Source: an uncultured Clostridia bacterium (GTDB lineage Bacteria; Bacillota; Clostridia; Lachnospirales; CAG-274). From it: a stretch of DNA of 64,000 nt. Within the stretch, counting starts at the first letter, position 1; each line of letters starts with the position of its first letter. The notes below the pieces were generated by a model. The model saw nothing but the letters and a program-made list of their open reading frames with translations. It ran no database searches and was not told the DNA's origin. Positions 27,806 through 35,300 of the stretch are shown piece by piece. Position numbers and translations under genes: made by a program. The stretch spans positions 28,706-92,705 of the forward strand of contig CANQBJ010000003.1 of assembly GCA_947589665.1 (NCBI GenBank), given 5' to 3'.

Positions 27806-29727
27806 GAAATAAGAATACAGGCGCAGCAGGTATCATATTTAACAAAAAAAGCTATGTTATTTCAGACCTTAATATCATAAGCTTTATAATAAGGTATGTT
27901 CTTGTTGTTGCATCCTCTTTTTTAATAATTTACATTGGCTTTAACAGCTTTAATATCGATATAGAGATGAAAGCTATGCTTAAGATAGACGCAGTACTGG
28001 CTTTTATTTTAATGCTTGCCGATATCAATATTTTTACTGCCGTTGCTGTAAACGGCGGATTGCTGTATCTGTTATATAAATATATTAAAACCAATTCCGA
28101 TATACTCAAAAGCGGTATAATGTCTGTAATGAATGAGGCATATGGTGTTATTCGCATTGCGTTTAGTCTGCCCGAGGTAGACGGTTTTGACAAGGTAATG
28201 CAGAACACTACTCTTACGGTAAATATGCTTGCAGGCACTGTAACAGTTGCTGTTGTAATGGTCATTGCCCTTGTAGTGGGACGTTATATGTCCAAAATAT
28301 TGTACGGCATCATTGTTATTCTTTTACTTGGGCTTACTGCCTTTGGAGGCGGTACAGTCGGCATAAGACCTGCTGTTGCCGTTGTCACTACATTAATTGT
28401 AGTATGTATTTTGAATATGTGTTCAGGGAGCAAGCTGACCCTCGGAAATAAATTTAAGCATAAAAAAAACATATACTCTCGCAGGGGAGATAGTATATAT
28501 ACAGTGCAGCTTTGTTTTATTGCCTGCATAATAGGTATAGCCGCAGGCTCAGTCAAGGGTGTGCAGAATATATCAAAGGAATATAGCGGCAACTTAAAAG
28601 CAACGGTGAGAGATGTTGCCGTTATGAAGTATGTAGAATACAAGAAGTTCGGCAATCAGGACAGCTTTGATGCGGGACAGGTAGGCTATCAGGCTTATTT
28701 CAGACCTAATATGAAAAAGAAAAAAACAGTTCAGCTAAGTCCTACTGACGGCGAAAGTACACTGCTTAAGGAATTTACAGGGCAAAACTATATCTACAGA
28801 ATGAATATGTGGACAAGCTCCGATACAGAGGATGCGGATCTATATTTGAATATCGATGAAAAAAACAAGGAAATAATAGATAATATATGTAAAGAACAAA
28901 ATTTCAGTAAAAGCAGTGATATTGCAAAGGCTGTATCAGACTATCTCATCAATAATTATACATATTCCATAGATACTGAGCCTTTACCCTATGGCAGCGA
29001 CTTTATAAACAGCTTTCTGACGGAGACCAAGAAGGGCAATGCTACCCATTTTGCCTCAGCTGCCGTTCTTATATTCAGAAATTTAGGAATTCCTGCCAGA
29101 TATGTAAGCGGATATAAGGTGGACAACGAACAGATATTAACAAGTAAATATAACAGGAAAAGCGGACAATTCAATGTGGATATAACCAATGCAAATGCCT
29201 ACGCTTGGGCTGAGATATATGACAGTAAAAAGGGCTGGACAGCGGTAAATGTATCAGAACCGCCTTCCTTGGAGGAAATGAAAGAGCTTATAGACAGTGA
29301 AGAAGTAAAAGAAAATCCCTCCACAGATATAGATAACTATTTCAGAACTGTAGACAAGGAAAAATATTCACCTAAGAATATAGGACATTTCATTATAAAA
29401 ACAGTAGTGAGAATTTTAGTGATACTGGCGCTTTTGGCACTATTGCTGATATTGTTTAAATTGTTATGGGTTATTTTGAAAAAAGCCATAAATTACGCAA
29501 AGGCAGACAATTCTAAAAAGGCGCTTATATTAATAGAAAGCTTTAATAAAAAAGCAGGCATATCCACAAACTCTCTGAAAGAGCTTGCTGTAATACTAAA
29601 GGAAAGAGGCAAATCATCCGAAAGGGTCGATAATATGATAAAGCTTGCCGAAAAAATAATTTTTTCAAAGAAATCCTATAGTAATGATGTTAAAAAATTA
29701 TACCGCATTTTAAAAAGCCTGAAATAA
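27802..29727 (+). CDS. Transglutaminase-like membrane protein with all three catalytic residues replaced
   Basis: 641 residues. Five or six N-terminal helices (to about 250), an outer region, a transglutaminase-like core (about 355-490), then one more helix near 530-555 and a cytoplasmic tail. The core motifs are easy to align: GNATHFASAAVLIFRNLGIPARYVSGYK where active enzymes have G-x-C-x-H-F-A, NANAYAWAEIYD where they have HAW-x-E, and GWTAVNVSEP where they have W-x-x-x-D. Thus Cys, His and Asp are Ala414, Tyr467 and Asn483. The fold is intact and the operon is the usual moxR-DUF58-TGase set, so a non-catalytic binding role is likely. A terminator overlaps the stop codon. Confidence 0.9.
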   Translation: MRNKNTGAAGIIFNKKSYVISDLNIISFIIRYVLVVASSFLIIYIGFNSFNIDIEMKAMLKIDAVLAFILMLADINIFTAVAVNGGLLYLLYKYIKTNSDILKSGIMSVMNEAYGVIRIAFSLPEVDGFDKVMQNTTLTVNMLAGTVTVAVVMVIALVVGRYMSKILYGIIVILLLGLTAFGGGTVGIRPAVAVVTTLIVVCILNMCSGSKLTLGNKFKHKKNIYSRRGDSIYTVQLCFIACIIGIAAGSVKGVQNISKEYSGNLKATVRDVAVMKYVEYKKFGNQDSFDAGQVGYQAYFRPNMKKKKTVQLSPTDGESTLLKEFTGQNYIYRMNMWTSSDTEDADLYLNIDEKNKEIIDNICKEQNFSKSSDIAKAVSDYLINNYTYSIDTEPLPYGSDFINSFLTETKKGNATHFASAAVLIFRNLGIPARYVSGYKVDNEQILTSKYNRKSGQFNVDITNANAYAWAEIYDSKKGWTAVNVSEPPSLEEMKELIDSEEVKENPSTDIDNYFRTVDKEKYSPKNIGHFIIKTVVRILVILALLALLLILFKLLWVILKKAINYAKADNSKKALILIESFNKKAGISTNSLKELAVILKERGKSSERVDNMIKLAEKIIFSKKSYSNDVKKLYRILKSLK

Positions 29728-29741
29728 AATTCAGGCTTTTA
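29712..29741 (+). terminator. Terminator overlapping the end of the transglutaminase-like gene
   Basis: AAAAGCCTGAA (29713-29723) and its complement (29730-29740) form the stem; the stop codon lies within it. T-rich flanks on both sides make it usable for the convergent FAH gene too. Confidence 0.85.
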
Positions 29742-29777
29742 TTAGTCTTTATATTAATATTAAGATTTGGTTTTTAA

Positions 29778-30623
29778 TTAGTTTATATATGTAGTAAGTG
29801 TTCCTATATTTTCAATAACACATTCCACAACATCGCCTTTTTTAAGAAATTTAGGCGGACGGAAACCCATACCTACGCCTGCCGGTGTACCCATAGCAAT
29901 TATAGTGCCTGCTTTAAGCGTCATTCCCTGTGATAATTCCGCTATAACATGGGGTATATCGAATATTAGAAGGTCTGTTGTGCTGTTTTGTCTTAATTCA
30001 CCGTTTACAAAGGACTTGACAGTAAGTATAGGAGGCCTTGAAAATTCATCCTCCGTCACTATGCACGGTCCCATAGGGGCAAACCCGTCAAGACTTTTGC
30101 CAAAATACCACTGCTTGTGTATTGTCTGAAGATTTCTTGCGCTTATATCGTTCATTATAGTATAGCCAAATACATAGTCAAAAGCCTTCTCCTTTGTAAC
30201 ATTCTTAGCGTCTTTTCCTATTACGACGGCAAGCTCACATTCATAATCCAGACTGTCAACAATATCTTTATAATCGGGAAGTACACCCTTATCGGGCAGA
30301 CATTCATTTACTCTCTTTGAAAAATATACAGCGTAGGGTCTGTCTCCGCCAAATGCCTCCTTCTTATAGCGCGCAGATTCCACAGCATGCTCAAGAAAAT
30401 TTATTCCAAGACATATAATATCCTGTCTGGGATGAGGAATAGGCGCAAGTATCTTACTTTCCTGTATAGCTATGGGATTTCCTGCCATAGCTACAAGCTT
30501 TTCGATATTGCTGCCTGAGAGAATAAGCTCGTTCATAGAAGAATAGGGCAGCGGATAAATATATCTGTCTGTAATTGCTCCCACCATGGTTTTCCCAAGG
30601 TGTACAAAAGTAATAAGTTTCAT
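29778..30623 (-). CDS. Fumarylacetoacetate hydrolase family protein
   Basis: 281 residues. The FAH fold is clear: ICLGINFLEHA, then DYECELAVVIGKDAKNV with the metal-binding E-x-E and the Asp, GYTIMNDISARNLQ, and the closing GTPAGVGMGF. Family members hydrolyse or decarboxylate 2-keto acids, or act as 2-hydroxyhepta-2,4-diene-1,7-dioate isomerases or acylpyruvases; the substrate here cannot be told. The start is ATG 30623, after GGGGGTG; a longer frame to 30677 lacks a ribosome site. It is a single gene, divergent from the small membrane-protein gene. Confidence 0.88.
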   Translation of the reverse strand: MKLITFVHLGKTMVGAITDRYIYPLPYSSMNELILSGSNIEKLVAMAGNPIAIQESKILAPIPHPRQDIICLGINFLEHAVESARYKKEAFGGDRPYAVYFSKRVNECLPDKGVLPDYKDIVDSLDYECELAVVIGKDAKNVTKEKAFDYVFGYTIMNDISARNLQTIHKQWYFGKSLDGFAPMGPCIVTEDEFSRPPILTVKSFVNGELRQNSTTDLLIFDIPHVIAELSQGMTLKAGTIIAMGTPAGVGMGFRPPKFLKKGDVVECVIENIGTLTTYIN

Positions 30624-30724
30624 ATAAAACACCCCCTGAATGTATATATATACAAGTAAAGTATAGCATAGGTGCATAAAAAATAAAAGTCAGAAAAAAA
30701 ATTCGAAAAATATCGAACAAACAT

Positions 30725-30753
30725 TTGACAAACGAACATATATATGGTATAAT
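30725..30753 (+). promoter_or_regulatory. Consensus promoter with repeated CGAACA motifs
   Basis: TTGACA (30725-30730) and TATAAT (30748-30753) are separated by 17 bases, a perfect sigma-A promoter. CGAACA occurs three times around it (near 30715, inside the spacer near 30733, and near 30799). The half-site recalls Gram-positive LexA boxes (CGAAC-N4-GTTCG), but no copy has a good right half. Confidence 0.75.
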
Positions 30754-30763
30754 ATGTATAAAT

Positions 30764-30790
30764 CAAGGAAATGATGTAAATATTTCCTTG
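30764..30790 (+). promoter_or_regulatory. 5' UTR hairpin
   Basis: CAAGGAAAT (30764-30772) pairs perfectly with ATTTCCTTG (30782-30790). It sits near the 5' end of the predicted transcript, about 40 bases before the start codon, and may protect the mRNA. Confidence 0.55.
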
Positions 30791-30828
30791 GGATCAATCG
30801 AACAAATTATTATAGAGGAGGTTTTTAT

Positions 30829-31134
30829 ATGAATATCAGAAAATTATGTATCAGATTATTGACAATTATAACATTATCATGCGTTTTGTTCTGCGTTAAT
30901 TTCTTTATAAGCTGGAGCGGAAATGTAGCATTTGAAAGTATGATGAGGGCAACACTCCCGTTTATAGCGCTTGCCTCTGTTTGCTGGCTTGTTTACGGCA
31001 TTGTGGCAGACGGTATTTACAAAGAAAATGTTAAAAAACATAAGGCTATAAAGAGAAGAGCAGCTGTAAAGAAAAATAATGTCATATATCTGGACAGCCT
31101 TATATCCTTAGGTTATTATAAAAAGGCCTGCTAA
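30829..31134 (+). CDS. Small two-helix membrane protein, unknown
   Basis: 101 residues. Two hydrophobic segments (about 9-30 and 42-62) are followed by a strongly basic cytoplasmic tail (KENVKKHKAIKRRAAVKK) and a tyrosine-rich end, YYKKAC. GAGGAGG precedes the start. The promoter is a perfect consensus, so strong expression is expected unless a repressor acts. I recognise no family; the size and SOS-like half-sites bring small division inhibitors to mind, but there is no LysM or other supporting motif. Its terminator hairpin has been split by repeat element copy A. Confidence 0.65.
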   Translation: MNIRKLCIRLLTIITLSCVLFCVNFFISWSGNVAFESMMRATLPFIALASVCWLVYGIVADGIYKENVKKHKAIKRRAAVKKNNVIYLDSLISLGYYKKAC

Positions 31135-31158
31135 TTGGCAGGAGGATACACTGTAAAA

Positions 31159-31181
31159 GGGCAGCTTTTTGTAAGCTGTCT
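31159..31181 (+). repeat. Duplicated terminator hairpin, proximal copy (flank of element A)
   Basis: Exact 23-bp direct repeat of 31420-31442. It is a hairpin (GCAGCTT/AAGCTGT) but is followed by CAGCGTGTCG rather than a T-run, so it should no longer terminate well. Confidence 0.9.
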
Positions 31182-31419
31182 CAGCGTGTCGATAAAATCG
31201 ACACGCTTGAAAGAAATGCATGCATTTCTTTCAGTCTAATTAAGGTAGGAACCAGCCGTGTTTTCTGTAATTTTGGTGTTAAACACCAAAATTACAGAAA
31301 AGTTCCTGTCCTCGGAGGAAGTGAATTCCTCCTGCGGATTAAAGTCTGCGACGCTTTTTGCAAGCCGTTCATCTCGCTGATTTCTTTTTGAGTTAAATTT
31401 TTACTTTTTCGACAGTCTG
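31182..31419 (+). mobile_element. Terminator-targeting structured repeat element, copy A
   Basis: 238 bases without coding capacity, inside the 386-base gap after the small membrane-protein gene. Hairpins in order: GCGTGTCGAT/ATCGACACGC (31184-31206); a perfect 26-base palindrome (31208-31233); a long stem starting TTTTCTGTAATTTTGG (about 31260-31301), enclosed by GGAAC/GTTCC; GGAGGAA/TTCCTCC (about 31314-31332); and GCGGA/TCTGC. It ends TTTTTCGACAGTCT. It is related to 60710-60992 in inverted orientation on the chromosome. Flanks are an exact 23-bp duplication of the host gene's terminator hairpin, which marks it as an insertion. It carries no ORF, so it would depend on machinery encoded elsewhere. 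Confidence 0.8.
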
Positions 31420-31442
31420 GGGCAGCTTTTTGTAAGCTGTCT
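31420..31442 (+). repeat. Duplicated terminator hairpin, distal copy (flank of element A)
   Basis: Identical to 31159-31181 and followed by TTTTTT, so this copy is the working terminator. Confidence 0.9.
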
Positions 31443-31458
31443 TTTTTTATGGATATAG

Positions 31459-31487
31459 TTGACAAATTCGTTTATTTATTTTATAGT
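31459..31487 (+). promoter_or_regulatory. Promoter of the RpiB-like gene
   Basis: TTGACA (31459-31464), 17 bases, TATAGT (31482-31487). Confidence 0.7.
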
Positions 31488-31521
31488 TTATATATAATTA
31501 TTATATGAGAGGTGTAAAATT

Positions 31522-32160
31522 ATGAAAATTGCTTTGATCAATGAAAACAGCCAAGCGGCTAAAAACGAGCTTATATGCTCAGTACTTAAAAGTGTAGTTG
31601 AGCCTAAGGGACATAAGGTATTCAACTATGGAATGTACACTGCCGAGGACAAGGCACAGCTTACCTATGTGCAGTGCGGTATATTGGCGGCAATACTTCT
31701 TAACTCAGGCGCAGCAGACTTTGTTGTAACAGGCTGCGGTACAGGAGAGGGCGCTACACTTGCCTGCAATTCCTTCCCCGGAGTTTTATGCGGACATATA
31801 GTAGACCCATCTGACGGATATATGTTTGCTCAGATAAATGACGGCAACTGCGCTGCATTTCCTTTTGCAAAAGGCTTTGGATGGGGCGCTGAGCTCAATC
31901 TTAAGTATACCTTTGAGCAGCTTTTCTCAGGCGAAAGCGGACAGGGCTATCCTAAGGAAAGGGTAGTGCCTGAGCAGAGGAACAAAAAGATACTTGACGA
32001 GGTAAAAAAGGTTACTCACACAGATATGCTTACAATACTTAATAATATAGATCAGGATTTACTTAAGGGTGCTGTAAGCGGTGAAAAGTTCAGCGAATAT
32101 TTCTTTGCAAACTGTAAGGATGATGAAATTGCAGGATATATAAAGGGAATTTTGTCATAA
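31522..32160 (+). CDS. RpiB/LacAB-family sugar-phosphate isomerase-like protein
   Basis: 212 residues. The N-terminal 150 residues follow the RpiB/LacA/LacB fold: MKIALINENS opening, GMYTAEDKAQLTYVQCG, and the active-site strand VTGCGTGEGATL with Cys72, which aligns with the catalytic cysteine of RpiB (SCGTGIG). The C-terminal 60 residues are longer than in classical RpiB (about 145-150 residues). The likely reaction is aldose-ketose isomerisation of a phosphorylated sugar, perhaps in pectin or pentose use, but the substrate is unknown. GAGAGGTG precedes the start. Single gene with its own promoter and terminator. Confidence 0.82.
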   Translation: MKIALINENSQAAKNELICSVLKSVVEPKGHKVFNYGMYTAEDKAQLTYVQCGILAAILLNSGAADFVVTGCGTGEGATLACNSFPGVLCGHIVDPSDGYMFAQINDGNCAAFPFAKGFGWGAELNLKYTFEQLFSGESGQGYPKERVVPEQRNKKILDEVKKVTHTDMLTILNNIDQDLLKGAVSGEKFSEYFFANCKDDEIAGYIKGILS

Positions 32161-32179
32161 TTAAAAATTTCAAACATTA

Positions 32180-32213
32180 AAAAATGCACACCGTATTTTG
32201 GTGTGCATTTTTT
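32180..32213 (+). terminator. Terminator after the RpiB-like gene
   Basis: AAATGCACACC and GGTGTGCATTT arms (32182-32210) followed by TTT. Confidence 0.9.
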
Positions 32214-32280
32214 AAAGATATTTGAAAAAGCAAGTAATTAAGCAATTTTCAATAAATTTTTAGGCTAGGGGAAGTCTCGC

Positions 32281-32314
32281 AACTATTCGTAAAAGGATAG
32301 TTTTACGAATAGTT
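32281..32314. repeat. Isolated perfect inverted repeat between convergent genes
   Basis: Fourteen-base perfect arms, AACTATTCGTAAAA (32281-32294) and its complement (32301-32314), enclose GGATAG. There is no T-run on either side, so it is not an ordinary intrinsic terminator. It lies between the RpiB-like gene and the 3' end of polC. Confidence 0.8.
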
Positions 32315-32377
32315 GGGGCTATATTCCGGAACATTTACTTTCATAACTGCCTTTATACCTCTAATGGCTTATTATAC

Positions 32378-35300
32378 TTATGTAAACAAGGTAAGCTGAT
32401 CCGTATCTCTTATACCGTCTACTACTCCGTTTACCTTCAACTGCTCAATAAGTTTTTTTCCAAGCTGAGTTCTGTTGAACAGGTCCTCAAGAGTTTCAAA
32501 CTCTCCGTCCTTTCTTGCATCTACTACAGACTCTGCCGCAGATACTCCCATACTTTCCACTGTACACAACGGCGGCAGTAATACATCTTCTCCGTTCTCA
32601 TTTTTAACTACTTTGAATTTAGTAGCCTCTGAATTATGAATATCTATCTTTGTAAATTTATAGCCTCTGATATACATCTCTATAACAAGCTTTAATAATT
32701 CCGCTACAGCCTTATCCTTGTCAGATGCCTGTTTACCCATAGCTATTATTTCGTTATATCTGTTTTCAGCCTTTTCAAGTCCGAAGCACATATTATTATA
32801 TTCAAAATTATCATATTTCATTGAGAAATGTCCTGCATAAAAAGCTAACGGATAGTTTATTTTAAAATAACCTATTCTGAATGTATTTGTACAATATGCC
32901 ACAGCATGTCCTTTTGGGAACATATATTTGATTTTCTTGCAGCTTTTAATATACCAATCGGGAACATTGTGTTCCCTCATAAGAGCTTCCTCATCGGGTC
33001 TCAGTCCACGTCCCTTTCTTACGTTTTCCATAATTGAGAAAGCATCTGCATTAGGTACACCATGGAGCATAAGATATACCATAATATCATCTCTTGTAGG
33101 AATTACCTCATTTAATGTGCATATTCCCTGCTCTATAAGCTCCTGGGCATTGCCGTTCCATACATCAGTTCCGTGAGAAAGTCCCGATATCTTTACAAGA
33201 CCCGAAAATGTCTTGGGCTGGGTTTCAAGGAGCATTCCTATAACGAAGTTTGTACCAAATTCGGGAAGTCCGAGAGTTCCTGTCTTACAGTGTATCTGCT
33301 CCTCTGTTACTCCAAGTGCCTTGGAAGATGTAAAAAGCGACATTGTAGCCTTATCATTCATGGGTACATCCAAGGGATCAAAGCCTGTAATATCCTTATA
33401 CATTTTCAATATTGTAGGTACATCATGACCCAGCATATCCAGTTTTAAAAGACAGGCGTCTATAGAATGATAATCAAAATGTGTTGTTGTTACGCCTGAG
33501 TCCGCCTTATTTGCAGGATGCTGTACAGGACAAAATTCGTGGATATTCGTATAGTCGGGTACTATTACAAGACCACCGGGATGCTGACCCGTAGAACGCT
33601 TTACACCAACACAGCCCTCTACAAGACGGTTTATCTCACTGGTTTTCATTGTAATGCCCTTTTTCTCGCAATATTTAAGCACATAGCCGTATACGGTCTT
33701 ATCCTGCAATGTAGATATTGTACCGGCTTTATACACATTTCCGCTGCCGAACAAAGTTTCGCAATATTTATGCGCCCTTATCTGGTCCTCGCCTGAAAAG
33801 TTAAGGTCTATATCAGGCTCCTTGTCGCCCTTGAAACCCAAAAAGGTTTCAAAGGGTATTGCCTGACCGTCTTTATTCATTTCTGCGCCGCAAACAGGAC
33901 ATTTTTTATCAGGCAGATCAAAGCCTGAATTTCCTGCGACCTTCCTTACTTCCTCAGATGTAAAGTCCGAATACTTGCAGTTTGGACATACATAATGGGG
34001 ATCAAGAGGATTTACCTCTGTTATTCCAGCCATAGTAGCGGCAAATGAACTGCCTACAGAACCTCTTGAGCCTACAATATAGCCATGGTCATTGGAATCC
34101 TTTACAAGCTTTTGGGCTATGATATAAAGAACTGCATAGCCGTTGCCTATTATTGAGTCAAGCTCCTTATTAAGTCTTGTTTCAATATTTTCGGGCAGCG
34201 GATCGCCATAAATTTCTTTAGCTCGCTGAGTAGTTATCCTGCGCAGATCATCCTCCGCACCCTCTATTTTAGGCGGACATTTTCTATGAGGTATCGCTAT
34301 GATACCGTCATCGATCATATCTGCCACAAGATTTGTATTGGTAACTACTATTTCATAGGCTTTGGCTTCATCGAGATATGAAAATTCATTTAGCATCTCT
34401 TCTGTAGTTCTGAAATAAAGCGGCGCCTGATTTTCACAGTCCTCAAGCTTAAAGCCCTCGCCTATCTGCACTATTCTTCTAAAATCGGCGCATTCGGGAT
34501 CAATGAAATGGACATCGCCTGTAGCCGCCACAGGCTTATTGTATTTATCGCCGAGAGCAACGATTTTTTTGTTGATATCGATCAGATCATTTTCGCTCCT
34601 GACGGATTTACCGCTGCGGCTCGTGTTGTTTATCATAAATCTGTTATTTCCTATGGGCTGTACCTCAAGATAATCATAGAAATCAACTATTTCCCTGATA
34701 TCCTCCTCGGGCATATCATTATATACAGCCTCATATAATTCGCCTGCCTCACAGGCAGAACCCAATACAAGATTTTCCCTGTATTTAAGCAATTCAGACT
34801 TAGGTATGCAGGGTCTTGAACTCCTTTTATTGAAATATCTGATATGTGATGCCGATACAAGCTCATACAGATTTTTAAGACCTGCCTGATTTTTGGCAAA
34901 GATTATAATATGATATCTTTTTGATATCTTGGATTTATCTATTGTTTCTGTGCCTACAGCATTTATTTCATTTACATTGGAAATACCTTTTTCCTTAAGT
35001 CTTTTTACAAATTCTATAAAACAAAGGGCTGTAGCCTCTGCGTCATTAACGGCTCTGTGATGATTTTCAAGGGAAACATTAAGCTCATTGCATACGGTAT
35101 CCAGTTTGAAATTATTGAGCTTTGGCAAAAGAGCCCTTGACAGCTCAAGGGTATCTATAACCGTATTATCGATATTACTGCCCTTTTCTCTTGCAAACCT
35201 TCTTATAAAGCCTACATCAAAGCTTGCATTATGGGCTACAAGTATACTCTCGCCTATAAATTCAAGAAATTCGGGAACTATATCCTCCTCTGTGCCATAG

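Noticed and set aside
31182..31419. IS200/IS605 remnant or HEARO/omega RNA
   Set aside because: Those elements leave no target duplication; exact 23- and 30-bp flanking repeats argue against them. Not tested by model search.
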